DNA of 64,000 nt from Enterococcus hulanensis (GCF_005405485.1 NZ_BJED01000010.1:111475-175474); one strand, 5' to 3'; positions 19,520 to 30,528 are shown, counted from the first letter of the stretch. Notes: generated by a model from the letters alone, not told the origin. Numbers and translations: made by a program.

Positions 19520-20515
19520 ATGAAACAATCTACGTATCATGAATTGAATCCGCTGGTTCGTTTGAAAGAATTGGATTTGCTGGCTCCTGAGCTTATGGCG
19601 AGAATGATAAAAGCTGAAGATTTGACAGAGGTTGAAGCTCTTTTTAGAGGAACGATTTATGGTGAATTTTTGTCAGATGATTTCTATGAAAGCTTTGAAG
19701 AAGCTCTGGGAACCGCGCAAGATAATCTGTTGGCAGAATTGGTAAAGATTATTCCTGATCCGAATGTTATTTGGATCTACACAATGCGTTTTACCTTTCA
19801 TAACCTTAAAGCATTAATCAAAGCTGATTTGTTAGATAAAAATTTTGATGAGCTTTATATTTACGATGGTTTTTATTCTTTAGAACAGATCAAAACGGCC
19901 ATTCGGACTGGTCAAGCAAGCGGATTACCTGATATTTTGCTTGATAGTATCCGAGAGGTCAGGGAGCATTTCGAAGAATCCAACAGTTTACAAGGAATCG
20001 ATATTATTTTAGATCGGAAATTTTTATATTGTCAGCGGAAAATAGCTGACACGATAAATGAACCAGAGCTGACACAAGAAGTTATCAGCTTTATCGATTT
20101 CACCAATATTTTGATGACGGCGCGTGGGATTAAACAGAAAAGAAGTCGAAACTTTATGTCGACTGCGCTGTCTAGCCAAGGAAGTATTCCAAAAGAAGAA
20201 TTACTAGATTGTGTTGAAGTTGGTCTCGAAAAGCTAATTAGCTATTTGAGAACCACTACTTATAATGAAATAATCGAACCTATTATTGAGGATAATACAA
20301 TTGACTTGAGTCAATTGGAAAGACTTTGTGATGATTATTTAACAAGCTTTTATGAAACTGCACAAACACAAGCATTTGGACCGCTACCAGTTTTAGCGTT
20401 ATTAAATGCGAAGGCGATTGAAACAAAAAATCTTCGCTTAATCATCACAGGTAAACGAGTTGGCTTAACGGATGATCAAATTAGAGAGAGGATGCGTGAG
20501 ACATATGGCACATAA
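19520..20515 (+). CDS. ntpC: V-type Na+-ATPase subunit C (d subunit)
   Basis: This 331-residue, mostly helical subunit links the central stalk to the K-ring (the homologue of eukaryotic subunit d). There are no catalytic motifs, as expected. AGGAGG precedes the ATG. The last 11 bases overlap ntpG. Confidence 0.9.
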   Translation: MKQSTYHELNPLVRLKELDLLAPELMARMIKAEDLTEVEALFRGTIYGEFLSDDFYESFEEALGTAQDNLLAELVKIIPDPNVIWIYTMRFTFHNLKALIKADLLDKNFDELYIYDGFYSLEQIKTAIRTGQASGLPDILLDSIREVREHFEESNSLQGIDIILDRKFLYCQRKIADTINEPELTQEVISFIDFTNILMTARGIKQKRSRNFMSTALSSQGSIPKEELLDCVEVGLEKLISYLRTTTYNEIIEPIIEDNTIDLSQLERLCDDYLTSFYETAQTQAFGPLPVLALLNAKAIETKNLRLIITGKRVGLTDDQIRERMRETYGT

Positions 20516-20816
20516 AATCGCTGCAATCGGTGATAAGGATTCTGTCTTGCCTTTCAGACTCTTCGATTTTGATACTAGAACAACAAAAGATAAGCAAATT
20601 ATTCGTCAACAAATTGATGAAATGGCTAAAAATGACTATGGAATTATTTACATTACCGAGGAATTTGCTCAGCTTGTTCCTGATACAATCAAACGTTATG
20701 AAGAAATGATGATCCCGGCGATTGTATTGATTCCTAATCACGAGGGAACTTTAGGAATTGGTAAGTCTTTGATTCAAGGACAAGTTGAACGAGCGGTCGG
20801 ACAGAATATTTTATAA
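20505..20816 (+). CDS. ntpG: V-type Na+-ATPase subunit G (F-type central stalk)
   Basis: This 103-residue central-stalk subunit has the family start ([20 protein letters not shown]) and a Rossmann-like fold. The ATG at 20505 is chosen because it aligns with the family start; the in-frame ATT at 20472 would add 11 residues encoded inside ntpC. Confidence 0.88.
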   Translation: MAHKIAAIGDKDSVLPFRLFDFDTRTTKDKQIIRQQIDEMAKNDYGIIYITEEFAQLVPDTIKRYEEMMIPAIVLIPNHEGTLGIGKSLIQGQVERAVGQNIL

Positions 20817-20829
20817 AGGAGCTAATGAC

Positions 20830-22611
20830 TTGCAAGAAGGTAGAATAACAAAAGTTTCTGGTCCACTAGTGTTGGCAGAAAAAATGGAGCAAGCAGCTAT
20901 TCAAGATATTTGTTACGTAGGTGACCTTGGGGTTATCGGCGAAATCATTGAGATGCGTGGCGATGTTGCTTCCATTCAAGTATATGAAGAGACTGCGGGT
21001 ATTGGACCAGGCGAACCAGTTAGGACAACGGGGGAAGCACTTTCGGTTGAACTAGGACCGGGCATTGTTTCCCAAATGTTTGACGGAACTCAACGTCCGT
21101 TAGATACATTTAAAGAACAAACTAATAGTAATTTTCTTAGCCGTGGTGTTCAGATTCCAGCACTAGATCATACGAAAAAATGGTGGTTTGAGGCTACTGT
21201 TGAAGAAGGAGCAGTGTTATCTGCTGGTGATATAGTTGGAACGGTTAAAGAAACTAAAATTATTACGCATAAAATTATGGTACCGAATGGGATCAAGGGA
21301 ACTTTGAAGAAAATCTCATCTGGAGAATTCACGATCGATGATACTGTATATGTGATCGAGACACAAAACGGTCTGCAAGAATTTTCTATGTTACAGAAAT
21401 GGCCCGTGCGTCGTGGACGTCCTGTGTCAGAAAAGCTAAATCCAGAGGCACCAATGATTACTGGACAACGAGTAATTGATACCTTTTTCCCAGTGGTAAA
21501 AGGCGGCGCAGCAGCAGTCCCTGGACCATTTGGGGCGGGAAAAACAGTCGTTCAGCATCAAATTGCAAAATGGGCGGATGTGGATCTTGTTGTCTATGTT
21601 GGTTGTGGTGAACGAGGGAATGAAATGACTGATGTATTGAACGAGTTCCCAGAGTTAATCGATCCTACAACAGGCGAATCTATAATGGAGCGGACCATTT
21701 TGATTGCTAATACATCAAACATGCCCGTTGCTGCACGTGAAGCATCTATTTATACTGGAATCACTATTGCTGAGTATTTTCGTGACATGGGATACAATAT
21801 TGCGATTATGGCTGATTCTACTTCACGTTGGGCGGAGGCTTTACGTGAAATGAGTGGACGTTTAGAAGAGATGCCTGGTGATGAAGGTTATCCAGCTTAT
21901 TTGGGTAGTCGTTTGGCGGAATACTACGAACGATCTGGACGAGTTATTGCATTAGGAAGCGATGGACGTGAAGGTTCAATTACGGCTATCAGTGCGGTAT
22001 CACCTTCAGGAGGGGATACTTCTGAGCCAGTAACACAAAATACATTACGTGTTGTAAAAGTTTTCTGGGGATTAAGTGCTACATTAGCTCAACAACGTCA
22101 TTTCCCTTCAATTGATTGGTTGCAAAGTTATTCATTGTACTCTTCTGAAGTTGGAAGGTATTTAGATAATGAATTACAAACAAACTGGTCACAAATGGTA
22201 GCAGAAGGTATGCGGATGCTGCAAAAAGAATCTGAACTAAATGAAATCGTTCGTTTAGTCGGAATTGACTCACTATCAGAGAGAGATCGCTTGACGCTAG
22301 AGGTTGCGAAGTCTTTACGTGAAGACTATTTGCAGCAAAATGCTTTTGATGAGGTAGACACTTTCACATCGAGAGAAAAACAGTTCAAAATGCTCCAAAA
22401 TATTTTGACCTTCAACAAGGAAGGGCAACGTGCTTTAGAGTTAGGAACCTATTTGAAGGAAATTATCGATGGAACAGTCATTTTACGAGATCGAATTGCA
22501 CGGAGCAAATACATTCCTGAAAGTGAATTAGAAAAGTTAGATCAAATTAATTTGGATATCACAACAGAGATTCAAGCGATTGTTGCTGAAGGAGGAATGA
22601 CCAATGATTAA
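20830..22611 (+). CDS. ntpA: V-type Na+-ATPase catalytic subunit A
   Basis: This is the ATP-hydrolysing subunit. Starting at the TTG at 20830, behind AAAGGAG, the protein is 593 residues, the length of E. hirae NtpA; the longer in-frame reading from 20785 would lie inside ntpG. It has an N-terminal beta barrel, the A-subunit-specific bulge (about 115-185), Walker A GPFGAGKT (about 232), GERGNEM and the catalytic glutamate region. The last 8 bases overlap ntpB. Confidence 0.96.
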   Translation: MQEGRITKVSGPLVLAEKMEQAAIQDICYVGDLGVIGEIIEMRGDVASIQVYEETAGIGPGEPVRTTGEALSVELGPGIVSQMFDGTQRPLDTFKEQTNSNFLSRGVQIPALDHTKKWWFEATVEEGAVLSAGDIVGTVKETKIITHKIMVPNGIKGTLKKISSGEFTIDDTVYVIETQNGLQEFSMLQKWPVRRGRPVSEKLNPEAPMITGQRVIDTFFPVVKGGAAAVPGPFGAGKTVVQHQIAKWADVDLVVYVGCGERGNEMTDVLNEFPELIDPTTGESIMERTILIANTSNMPVAAREASIYTGITIAEYFRDMGYNIAIMADSTSRWAEALREMSGRLEEMPGDEGYPAYLGSRLAEYYERSGRVIALGSDGREGSITAISAVSPSGGDTSEPVTQNTLRVVKVFWGLSATLAQQRHFPSIDWLQSYSLYSSEVGRYLDNELQTNWSQMVAEGMRMLQKESELNEIVRLVGIDSLSERDRLTLEVAKSLREDYLQQNAFDEVDTFTSREKQFKMLQNILTFNKEGQRALELGTYLKEIIDGTVILRDRIARSKYIPESELEKLDQINLDITTEIQAIVAEGGMTND

Positions 22612-23980
22612 GGAATATCGTACCATCAATGAAGTGGTCGGACCTTTGATGGCAATTGATAAAGTCGAAGGTATCAAATATGAGGAACTGCTTGAGATTC
22701 GATTGAATAATGGTGAGCTGCGTCGTGGGCAAGTATTGGAAATCCATGAAGATAAAGCTCTTGTTCAAATTTTTGAAGGAACCAGCGGCATCAATTTAAA
22801 GGATTCGACAGCGCGCTTTTTAGGCCATCCTTTAGAGTTGGGCGTGTCAGAAGATATGGTTGGGCGTGTTTTTGATGGACTGGGTCGACCTAAAGATGGC
22901 GGACCAGAAATCTTACCTGAAAAAAATGTCGATATCAACGGGGAAGTAATCAATCCTGTTTCTCGGGATTACCCCGATGAATTTATTCAAACGGGTATTT
23001 CGGCAATCGATCATTTGAATACACTAGTTCGAGGACAAAAGCTTCCTGTATTCTCAGGATTTGGTTTGCCCCATAAAGAATTGGCAGCACAAATTGCGCG
23101 TCAAGCGACCGTGCTGAATAAGGATGATGATTTTGCTGTAGTATTTGCGGGTATAGGTATTACCTTTGAAGAAGCAGAATTTTTCATGGAAGACTTTCGT
23201 CAGACAGGCGCGATTGATCGTTCAGTCGTCTTCATGAATTTGGCAAACGATCCAGCAATCGAACGGATTGCGACACCACGAATGGCGTTGACTGCGGCTG
23301 AATATTTAGCTTATGAAAAAGGGATGCACGTATTAGTCATCATGACAGACATGACCAATTACTGTGAAGCTTTACGTGAAATTTCAGCAGCTCGTCGGGA
23401 AGTACCAGGACGTCGTGGCTACCCAGGGTATCTTTATACTAACTTAGCTACATTATATGAACGTGCTGGCCGGATTCGCGGTCTGAAAGGTTCAGTGACT
23501 CAAATTCCAATTCTTACGATGCCGGAAGATGATAAAACCCATCCGATTCCCGATTTGACTGGTTATATTACAGAAGGACAGATCATTTTATCTCGTGAAT
23601 TGGACAAAAATGGTATTCAACCGCCAATCGATGTTTTGCCTTCGCTTTCTCGTTTGAAGGATAAAGGAACAGGTGAAGGAAAGACACGAAAAGATCATGC
23701 ACCAACAATGAATCAGTTGTTTGCGGCATATGCCCAAGGTAAACAAGCGAAAGAATTAGCAGTGGTACTTGGTGACTCTGCGTTATCAGATGTTGATAAA
23801 ATCTATGCGAAGTTTGCGGAACGATTTGAAGAAGAATATGTTAATCAAGGTTTTTACGAAAATCGTTCGATCGACGAAACGTTGGATCTTGGTTGGGAGC
23901 TTTTAGCGATGTTGCCGCGAACTGAGTTGAAACGGATCAAGGACGACATGTTGGACGAATATTTAACAGAAGGAGTTTGA
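22604..23980 (+). CDS. ntpB: V-type Na+-ATPase regulatory subunit B
   Basis: This 458-residue non-catalytic partner of subunit A occupies alternate positions in the A3B3 ring. The P-loop region reads SGFGLPHKE, the family variant without a functional Walker A lysine/threonine pair, and the nucleotide-contacting arginine region [19 protein letters not shown] is present. It overlaps ntpA and is followed by ntpD after 4 bases. Confidence 0.95.
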   Translation: MIKEYRTINEVVGPLMAIDKVEGIKYEELLEIRLNNGELRRGQVLEIHEDKALVQIFEGTSGINLKDSTARFLGHPLELGVSEDMVGRVFDGLGRPKDGGPEILPEKNVDINGEVINPVSRDYPDEFIQTGISAIDHLNTLVRGQKLPVFSGFGLPHKELAAQIARQATVLNKDDDFAVVFAGIGITFEEAEFFMEDFRQTGAIDRSVVFMNLANDPAIERIATPRMALTAAEYLAYEKGMHVLVIMTDMTNYCEALREISAARREVPGRRGYPGYLYTNLATLYERAGRIRGLKGSVTQIPILTMPEDDKTHPIPDLTGYITEGQIILSRELDKNGIQPPIDVLPSLSRLKDKGTGEGKTRKDHAPTMNQLFAAYAQGKQAKELAVVLGDSALSDVDKIYAKFAERFEEEYVNQGFYENRSIDETLDLGWELLAMLPRTELKRIKDDMLDEYLTEGV

Positions 23981-23984
23981 TCCT

Positions 23985-24617
23985 ATGGTGAAATTAAATG
24001 TCAATCCAACACGAATGGAACTCACACGACTGAAAAAGCAGCTGACCACTGCTAGTCGTGGTCATAAACTGTTAAAGGACAAGCAAGATGAGCTGATGAG
24101 ACGATTCATTTTATTAGTCAAGAAGAATAACGTAATGCGTGCCGAAGTTGAAGAAGAACTGCAGCAAGCAATGAAGAATTTTTCGGTAGCAGATGCGTTG
24201 TTGAATGATAAATATATTGAAGAGTTGTTGGCTGTTCCTAAAGAGCGTGTGTCTCTTGATGTGATCGAAAAAGATGTCATGAGTGTCAAAGTACCGATAA
24301 TGAATTTTCAACACGAGTCGGAATTGTCAGATGGTCCACTAGAATATGGTTTTTTAAACTCTAATGATGATTTGGATCAAAGTATTCAAAAATTCACTGA
24401 AGTTTTACCAAAGCTATTGGAACTGACTGAAATCGAAAAGACTTGCCAGCTCATGGCAAAAGAAATTGAAAAGACACGACGTCGGGTCAATGCGTTAGAA
24501 TATATGACGATCCCTCAATTGGAAGAAACAATTTACTTTATCAAAATGAAGTTAGAAGAAAATGAACGTGCGGGTGTTACCCGCATGATCAAAGTTAAAA
24601 ATATGGGTACTACTTGA
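23985..24617 (+). CDS. ntpD: V-type Na+-ATPase subunit D (rotor axle)
   Basis: This 210-residue central axle has two long antiparallel helices (about 5-75 and 130-195) and the conserved N-terminus [14 protein letters not shown]. Its stop codon lies in a terminator hairpin. I see no separate gene corresponding to the ntpH annotated between ntpD and ntpJ in E. hirae; only 33 bases lie between the two genes. Confidence 0.93.
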   Translation: MVKLNVNPTRMELTRLKKQLTTASRGHKLLKDKQDELMRRFILLVKKNNVMRAEVEEELQQAMKNFSVADALLNDKYIEELLAVPKERVSLDVIEKDVMSVKVPIMNFQHESELSDGPLEYGFLNSNDDLDQSIQKFTEVLPKLLELTEIEKTCQLMAKEIEKTRRRVNALEYMTIPQLEETIYFIKMKLEENERAGVTRMIKVKNMGTT

Positions 24618-24636
24618 GAAAGTAGTACCTTTTTTT
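24606..24636 (+). terminator. Intra-operon terminator between ntpD and ntpJ
   Basis: A perfect 10-bp stem (GGTACTACTT with AAGTAGTACC), a GAGA loop and TTTTTTT. The ntpD stop TGA begins at the last stem base. The next ribosome binding site follows immediately, so ntpJ would depend on read-through or an unseen promoter. Confidence 0.8.
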
Positions 24637-24650
24637 GAAGGTAGGAATTT

Positions 24651-26009
24651 ATGAATAAAGAAAAACGCTGGCCGTTTAAAATCTATCCGATTCAATTTAT
24701 TGCTTTAGGTTTTGGTGGAGTAATTTTGCTAGGAAGTTTGTTATTGACTTTGCCGGTGTTTACAAGATCTGGTGAAGAAACACCTTTTATTGATGCTTTG
24801 TTCACCGCAACATCGGCGACCTGCGTAACTGGCTTAACGACGCTAACTACTAGCGAACACTGGAATATGGGCGGGCAACTGATCATTTTGGTTCTGATTG
24901 AAGTTGGTGGTTTAGGCTTCATGATGATGCCGTTTATTTTTTTTGCAGTTATGAAGAAAAAAGTTGGCTTGGTGACACGGATCATTTTAAGCGAGTCCTT
25001 AAATTTGGATGATCTATCCGGTGTAATCAAACTGATGTACTATATTTTACGCTTTGCGATCGGTTTTCAACTGGTAGGCGCCATTTTATTAGCAGTTGAT
25101 TTTATTCCATCTTATGGACTAGCAAAAGGAGTCTGGTATTCCATTTTTCATTCTATTTCGGCATTTTGTAATGCAGGATTTGATTTATTTGGAGATAGTT
25201 TAGTTGGATTCCAAGACAATGCGTATGTATTACTCGTGATTTCAGGGTTGATTGTTGCTGGCGGATTAGGATTTATTGTTTGGCAGGATCTGATGGCCTT
25301 TCGTAAAACTAGGAGATTAAGCCTTCATAGTAAGCTGGCTTTGACTGTTTCGATTGGTCTGCTGATTTTCGGAACAGTAGTCTTTTATATTTCAGAATCT
25401 GGTGGGCGTTTTATCGTCAGCGATACATCTCCAATCAATCGTTTTGCGAATATGCTTTTCATGTCTGTGACACCTCGAACCGCGGGTTACTTTTCAGTTG
25501 ATTATGGAAATGTCAGCCAGGCGGGCATACTCTTTACGATTGTCCTCATGTTCATTGGAGGAACATCGGGATCAACAGCCGGGGGACTCAAAACAACAAC
25601 GTTTGGGGTTTTATTGATTCAAACGATCTCTATGTTGAAAGGAAGAGTTCATGCAGAAGCCTTTCGACGGACCATTCGCCCATCTGTAGTTTCGCGAGCA
25701 CTTACACTTTTCTTTATTACGTTGACTTTATGTATTGCGGTGACTATGGTGATGTCAGTGACAGAAGTATTGCCGCGTTTTCGGGGAATCGAGTACCTTC
25801 TATTTGAAACTTTTTCTGCCTTTGGTACAGTCGGACTTACGATGGGTTTGACTCCGAGTTTGAGTCTAATGGGAAAACTCTTGATTATTGCTTTGATGTA
25901 TATTGGAAGAGTTGGAATTCTGACAGTCGGTTTCTCATTGACTATGCGTTTGATGAAAGCAAAAGGCGGGCATTATAAGCTTCCAGAAGAAAGTGTTATC
26001 ATTGGATAA
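24651..26009 (+). CDS. ntpJ: KtrB-type potassium uptake protein
   Basis: This 452-residue K+ channel-like subunit of the Trk/Ktr/HKT family has four M1-P-M2 repeats with selectivity glycines (TCVTGL, SAFCNAGF, TPRTAG and SAFGTVGL). In E. hirae NtpJ imports K+ as the companion of the Na+ pump. No KtrA-type RCK gene is adjacent; a regulatory partner, if needed, lies elsewhere. AAGGTAGGA precedes the ATG. Confidence 0.92.
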   Translation: MNKEKRWPFKIYPIQFIALGFGGVILLGSLLLTLPVFTRSGEETPFIDALFTATSATCVTGLTTLTTSEHWNMGGQLIILVLIEVGGLGFMMMPFIFFAVMKKKVGLVTRIILSESLNLDDLSGVIKLMYYILRFAIGFQLVGAILLAVDFIPSYGLAKGVWYSIFHSISAFCNAGFDLFGDSLVGFQDNAYVLLVISGLIVAGGLGFIVWQDLMAFRKTRRLSLHSKLALTVSIGLLIFGTVVFYISESGGRFIVSDTSPINRFANMLFMSVTPRTAGYFSVDYGNVSQAGILFTIVLMFIGGTSGSTAGGLKTTTFGVLLIQTISMLKGRVHAEAFRRTIRPSVVSRALTLFFITLTLCIAVTMVMSVTEVLPRFRGIEYLLFETFSAFGTVGLTMGLTPSLSLMGKLLIIALMYIGRVGILTVGFSLTMRLMKAKGGHYKLPEESVIIG

Positions 26010-26014
26010 AAAAA

Positions 26015-26050
26015 GTCGTTCACTGGAATTTTCCAATGAACGACTTTTTT
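26015..26050. terminator. Bidirectional terminator between ntpJ and gloA
   Basis: GTCGTTCA...TGAACGAC with an inner TGGAA/TTCCA stem, flanked by A and T tracts on the two sides, so it serves both convergent genes. Confidence 0.92.
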
Positions 26051-26055
26051 ATGCT

Positions 26056-26424
26056 CTAGCGAATAACTTCGATTTTATAACCATCTGGATCAGTAATAAA
26101 GTAATAAGAAGGATCTGTTCCTGGTAAGCCTTTCATATCAGTAACGTTGAACCCTTTATTTTTTTGTTCACCGTGAAGTTTTTCAATGTCTTCTGAACGA
26201 ATCGCGATATGGCCGTAGCCATCTCCTAAATCATAAGCCGCATGATCATAATTGTAAGTTAATTCCAATTCATACTCATCACCTGGTAAAGTTAAATAAA
26301 CCAAAGTGAATTGTGCATCTGGAAAATCGCGGCGGCGGGATTCTTCAAAACCGAAAGCCTCTTGATAAAATTTTACTGATGCTTCTAAATCTTTTACCCG
26401 TACACAAGTGTGTGCCATTTTCAT
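26056..26424 (-). CDS. gloA: Lactoylglutathione lyase (glyoxalase I)
   Basis: This 122-residue vicinal-oxygen-chelate enzyme converts the methylglyoxal-thiol hemithioacetal. Metal ligands expected for the family are visible: the N-terminal His in MAHTCVRV, Glu in ELELTYN, His in GYGHIAI and Glu in YKIEVIR. Substrate-binding DFPDAQFTLVYL is also typical. The start is the ATG behind AGGAGGATAC on its strand. The thiol cofactor in this organism is not evident. Confidence 0.88.
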   Translation of the reverse strand: MKMAHTCVRVKDLEASVKFYQEAFGFEESRRRDFPDAQFTLVYLTLPGDEYELELTYNYDHAAYDLGDGYGHIAIRSEDIEKLHGEQKNKGFNVTDMKGLPGTDPSYYFITDPDGYKIEVIR

Positions 26425-26561
26425 AATTAGGTATCCTCCTAGTAAGTAATAATTTCATGATAACATAAAAAATCAAATTGCCAGCAATTATGCTCAGCGG
26501 TTGTTTATGAGTTTTTTTTAATGTAAACTAACTAGTAAATACATTTTGCAGGAGGACACCA

Positions 26562-27005
26562 ATGATCCCAGTATTTGGCGTAAAAGAAGCCGAAAAAAAA
26601 TATCAAGCCCGTTATGCAGCTTACGCAATTTTAATGGATGATGAAGAAAAAATTGCACTTGTACAAGCTCCTAATGGCGCATACTTTTTACCTGGAGGAG
26701 AAATTGAGGGGAACGAGACGAAAGAAGAGGCTATCGAGCGAGAGATGCTTGAAGAGCTAGGCGTTGAAGTCATTTTATCCGACTATTTAGGACAGGCGGA
26801 TGAATACTTCTATTCACGTCATCGAGGGACCTTTTTTTATAATCCGGGCTATTTTTATACTACGAAAAGCTGGGAAAAAGTCTCTGAACCGCTGGAAGAA
26901 GGAAACAACAGCAGTTGGGAGTTGCCGCAAAAGGCGATCGAACTATTGAAACGCGGCAGTCATAAATGGGCCGTAGAAGAATGGTTAAGGAAAAAAAGTC
27001 TTTGA
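26562..27005 (+). CDS. Nudix hydrolase
   Basis: This 147-residue Nudix enzyme has the box GGEIEGNETKEEAIEREM followed by LEELGVE (about residues 46-70), which matches GX5EX7REUXEEXGU. It hydrolyses a nucleoside-diphosphate-linked compound; the specific substrate is unknown. AGGAGG precedes the ATG. It is convergent with the HD-domain gene through a shared terminator. Confidence 0.88.
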   Translation: MIPVFGVKEAEKKYQARYAAYAILMDDEEKIALVQAPNGAYFLPGGEIEGNETKEEAIEREMLEELGVEVILSDYLGQADEYFYSRHRGTFFYNPGYFYTTKSWEKVSEPLEEGNNSSWELPQKAIELLKRGSHKWAVEEWLRKKSL

Positions 27006-27040
27006 GGCATCGCATTTATTGACCTAAACATATAGAAAAA

Positions 27041-27086
27041 AGAAGTAGAACAGGAGATGAGCATAAATCCTGTTCTACTTCTTTTT
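27041..27086. terminator. Bidirectional terminator
   Basis: A 15-bp perfect stem (AGAAGTAGAACAGGA at 27041 with its complement ending 27082), flanked by A and T runs, between the convergent Nudix and HD-domain genes. Confidence 0.9.
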
Positions 27087-27108
27087 AATAAACATCAAAG
27101 GGGATAAC

Positions 27109-28467
27109 TTAGCTTTTTTCTTCTACTAATGCGCCATTTCGAATATGCTTGGCAAATGCTTGATAATAGTCATCAAACAAATCGGAATTCCTACTGTCCT
27201 GTTGTGTCATTTCTTTTGGATAATAGAAACGAATATCACCTTGACCTTGGCCAGTCAGTGCTGAAACTAGTTGACTGGCTTTTGATAGTTCGATCAATGT
27301 CCCATCCTTTTGCATCAATTCAATTTGAGTTCGATGACTGCCTTTTTCAGGATGATAAAGGTCGTAAGGCAAATCATAGCTTGAGTTGATTGCTGTATAA
27401 TAGTGGGGATTGAACCCAGCTTTTTCAACTAATGCTTTCAATTCGATCAGCAACGGATTTTCACTTGAATCGACTGTAATTGATTTCAAAGGTTTGCGAT
27501 TTAAGAAGCGATAAGCTAAATCACTTAAAATCAAATCTTGTTCTTCGATCCATTGGGCAAAGTAGGTATTTAGCACACCGTCATCGAGCTTTAGATAATC
27601 CTCTAATGAAAAATCCTGTCTCAAAAAGGGAATTAAAAATTGGGAATGGAATGTGAAAATCTCTGCATCTTCTTGATATAGTTCATGGGCACGATCTAAT
27701 AAGTGCTCTAACAATACTTCCATTGCTCGAGAAACCGGATGGAAATAAACTTGGACATACATTTGATAACGACTGACGATATAGTCTTCTACCGCATGCA
27801 TTCCATTCATGGAAAAAGCGATCCCACCCTCATACGGACGAATTACACGCAAAATTCTTGTTAAATCAAAGGTGCCGTATTCCGTTCCAGTATAGTAGGC
27901 ATCTCTTAATAAATAGTCCATTCGATCTGCGTCGATTTGACTGGAGATCATTTGAACAACTTGCGGATTCGCGTAGGTTTTCGTGATTACGCTGGCAACC
28001 TTTTCTGGAAAGCCTTCCTCAACGTTATTCAATATTTGAAAGACTTCTGTTTCTGGCGAAGTGATAATTGCTACAGTCAACGCCTCATGATCAGTGTGGA
28101 AAATATGTTCAAATGTATGAGAATACGGACCATGACCAACATCATGGAGTAATGCAGCACACAACGCGACTAAGCGATGAGAATCATCCCAACCATCTTT
28201 TCCATATTTTTCTTGCGAGTAGTTTCGTTGAAAAATATCACAGATCCGGCGAGTAATATCATAAACACCTAGAGAATGAGAAAAACGGCTATGCTCAGCG
28301 CCGTGAAAAGTATAAGAAGTTGTACCTAATTGTTTGATTCGCCGCAATCGTTGAACTTCCTTTGAATTGATCAAATCTAAAATCACCTGATGCTGGACAT
28401 GGATATAGTTGTGGACGGGATCGCGAAAAACTTTTTCCAGTGGGAGCATTTGATATTTATATGTCAT
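27109..28467 (-). CDS. HD-domain dNTP triphosphohydrolase-like protein (YwfO/EF1143 type)
   Basis: This 452-residue HD-superfamily phosphohydrolase resembles E. faecalis EF1143, a dNTPase, and B. subtilis YwfO. The metal site is complete: His in GAEHSRFSHSLG, the His-Asp pair in LLHDVGHG and the distal Asp in IDADRMDYLLRD. It probably hydrolyses dNTPs to nucleosides and controls their pools. It overlaps the lipL-like gene upstream by 11 bases, a linkage also known in Bacillus (ywfL-ywfO region). Confidence 0.88.
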   Translation of the reverse strand: MTYKYQMLPLEKVFRDPVHNYIHVQHQVILDLINSKEVQRLRRIKQLGTTSYTFHGAEHSRFSHSLGVYDITRRICDIFQRNYSQEKYGKDGWDDSHRLVALCAALLHDVGHGPYSHTFEHIFHTDHEALTVAIITSPETEVFQILNNVEEGFPEKVASVITKTYANPQVVQMISSQIDADRMDYLLRDAYYTGTEYGTFDLTRILRVIRPYEGGIAFSMNGMHAVEDYIVSRYQMYVQVYFHPVSRAMEVLLEHLLDRAHELYQEDAEIFTFHSQFLIPFLRQDFSLEDYLKLDDGVLNTYFAQWIEEQDLILSDLAYRFLNRKPLKSITVDSSENPLLIELKALVEKAGFNPHYYTAINSSYDLPYDLYHPEKGSHRTQIELMQKDGTLIELSKASQLVSALTGQGQGDIRFYYPKEMTQQDSRNSDLFDDYYQAFAKHIRNGALVEEKS

Positions 28468-29266
28468 TGAGTACCTCCTGAATAATCAAGTTGCGTTGCT
28501 GCATATTTTCAATGCGTCGTTGATATTCTTCTAATTGATAAAAAGTTGATAGAAAATCTGTCTGGTCATTATGAGGTATCGCATGTAGCAGTTCCTTTTT
28601 CACAGAATCAATGGATACATCAAATGAGGTTACATCATTTAAGGTTGTCATACTAGCCGGATTGACTGGTGGATAATTGATACCAAATTGTTCCTTTAGC
28701 CCATTTTGATAGTAAGCTCGCACGAGTTCACCTCGGAAATTCTGATCACCATTGACACTGAGATACATCATGATTGCTACACCATCTTTAACACGTCGCT
28801 GGGCGATACCGGCGATTTTCTTTCCATTAATCGAAACGTCATACTTGCCTGGGCAATAAGAATCAGCAACCTCGCCAACGTTTAAACCAAAGTTTCCAAA
28901 GCTTGTTTTCCTCAGCCAATCTACCATTGCTTCATACCCGTCATCAATCGATAAGGTAGAAATCGTGTCTTTTGGAAGAATCAAAGAAACATTTAGAACC
29001 CCAGAATCACTGATTACGCCTAATCCGCCAGCATTGCGTAAAAGAAGGTGATAGTTCTCTTTTTGAACAGTTTTTAATGCATCGGCAAAATAAGTGACGC
29101 GACTATCCTTCATTCCTAAAATCAATGTCTTAGGCAGCTGCCAGAAATGAATAACTGGCTGGTTCTGCTCTCCGCTGAATTCCGTCAACACATCCGTTAA
29201 CGCGAAGGGGTTGAATAAATCACTTTCTGGGAGCATACCTTGATCGAAAAGCAACGCTTCTTTCAT
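28457..29266 (-). CDS. lipL: Octanoyl-[GcvH]:protein N-octanoyltransferase (LipL-like)
   Basis: This 269-residue member of the LplA/LipB fold moves octanoyl or lipoyl groups onto the lipoyl domains of 2-oxoacid dehydrogenases. Cys138 in ADSYCPGKYD, followed by INGKKIAGIAQRR with the conserved lysine, is the LipL arrangement, in which the cysteine carries the acyl intermediate. RNAGGLGV is the family lipoyl-binding motif. LplA-type ligases lack this cysteine, so LipL is preferred, though no experiment separates the two here. It is upstream of and coupled to the HD-domain gene. Confidence 0.8.
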   Translation of the reverse strand: MKEALLFDQGMLPESDLFNPFALTDVLTEFSGEQNQPVIHFWQLPKTLILGMKDSRVTYFADALKTVQKENYHLLLRNAGGLGVISDSGVLNVSLILPKDTISTLSIDDGYEAMVDWLRKTSFGNFGLNVGEVADSYCPGKYDVSINGKKIAGIAQRRVKDGVAIMMYLSVNGDQNFRGELVRAYYQNGLKEQFGINYPPVNPASMTTLNDVTSFDVSIDSVKKELLHAIPHNDQTDFLSTFYQLEEYQRRIENMQQRNLIIQEVLNDI

Positions 29267-29411
29267 CTAATCTTCCTCTCGTTCCTCATGCTTTCTTCCT
29301 ATTATAAACAAAAAAGGGGAAAGCAAGTAATTAAGGCGCTCAAAAAAGCAGAAGTAGTTGACAAAAAAGGCAAAACCGACAAAAATAAATAATGGAAGGA
29401 GTGGAAGCTCT

Positions 29412-29846
29412 GTGAATATAAAAGAAGGCATTCCCGCAAAAATAAACGTTCAAACGAAGGTCACTCAAAATAATGAGACTGAAGACTTCGTATTCGATCT
29501 CCCAGGACAAGTCGTCAAGATGGGGGACACCCTGTACATTCGTTACAAAGAGATTCAACCTGATGGTCAAGAAGTTCCAGTTACAGTGAAGGTGACACCG
29601 GACTCGCAAGTACAATTGATTCGTTCCGGCGAAGCGCGGATGCGCATGCGTTTTGCGTATCGTGAAAAAATGGAAACCAGTTATAAGACCCCATTTGGAA
29701 TTTTTATGATTTCGACTTATGCAAAAAATTTGCATGTGAGTCTAAAAGATCGTCCGTTTTCTGGTAACATTACGATCGACTACGAGCTTTATATGAAAGA
29801 AGAAAAAGTCGGCGACTATCATTTAGTACTAGAATTTACTACTTAA
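29412..29846 (+). CDS. DUF1934 / YwiB-like beta-barrel protein
   Basis: This 144-residue cytoplasmic protein of the YwiB family (lipocalin-like barrel) has no known biochemical role. Beta-rich stretches with alternating residues are visible throughout. The GTG at 29412 behind AAGGAGTGG is used; an in-frame upstream reading from 29358 has no ribosome binding site. It precedes rpoE, a neighbourhood also seen in Bacillus (ywiB near argS-rpoE). Confidence 0.78.
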   Translation: MNIKEGIPAKINVQTKVTQNNETEDFVFDLPGQVVKMGDTLYIRYKEIQPDGQEVPVTVKVTPDSQVQLIRSGEARMRMRFAYREKMETSYKTPFGIFMISTYAKNLHVSLKDRPFSGNITIDYELYMKEEKVGDYHLVLEFTT

Positions 29847-29919
29847 ACATAAGAAAGGTTTGCTTTTTATCCTTTGATTTTGTATGATAAGGAGTAGACT
29901 TTGAAAGGACGTGTCATAC

Positions 29920-30528
29920 TTGGAACTTAGTGTTTTTGATGGTTTGAACAAAGATGAATTATCAATGATTGAAGTGGCACACGCAATTCTGGAAGAACGC
30001 GCAGATGTAATGGATTTTTCTGATCTAGTCAATCAAATCCAAAACTATCTTGGCAAATCAGACAGTGAGATTCGTGATGCATTAGCACAATTTTATACCG
30101 ATTTGAATATTGATGGAAGTTTTATTTCTCTAGGCGATAATCGCTGGGGATTACGTTCATGGTACGCGATCGATTCAATCGATGAAGAAGTAAACCATGG
30201 CTTAGAAGATGATGAAGAAGACAAACCACGTCGTAAAAAACGTAAAAAGGTCAATGCTTTCATTAATGATGATGAAGACGCAATTGACTATAATGATGAC
30301 GATCCCGAAGATGCGGATCTGTTAGTTGACGATGATGAAGATGAAATCGACGACGACGATGATGATGACGATGACGAAATCGCAGCATACAATTCTGATT
30401 TGCAAGAAATCGGAGCAGATGCTAGTGAGGACGATGAAGAAGTTGTCCCAGGCGGAATCGAAGATGACCTAAGTGTGATCGATGATGACGACGAAGAGTT
30501 TGACGATGATGACGAAGAGGAAGAATAG
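29920..30528 (+). CDS. rpoE: RNA polymerase delta subunit
   Basis: Delta is a Gram-positive RNA polymerase subunit that speeds enzyme recycling and displaces RNA. The 202-residue protein has an N-terminal winged-helix HARE domain (about 1-90; [10 protein letters not shown] and [10 protein letters not shown]) and a disordered tail (about 95-202) made mostly of Asp and Glu. The TTG at 29920 is preferred because GAAAGGA lies about 10 bases before it; the GTG at 29911 would sit too close. The stop codon is inside the terminator stem. Confidence 0.93.
   Translation: MELSVFDGLNKDELSMIEVAHAILEERADVMDFSDLVNQIQNYLGKSDSEIRDALAQFYTDLNIDGSFISLGDNRWGLRSWYAIDSIDEEVNHGLEDDEEDKPRRKKRKKVNAFINDDEDAIDYNDDDPEDADLLVDDDEDEIDDDDDDDDDEIAAYNSDLQEIGADASEDDEEVVPGGIEDDLSVIDDDDEEFDDDDEEEE

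Noticed and set aside
24617..24651. An ntpH gene between ntpD and ntpJ as annotated in E. hirae
   Set aside because: Only 33 bases separate the genes and they are filled by a terminator and a ribosome binding site.
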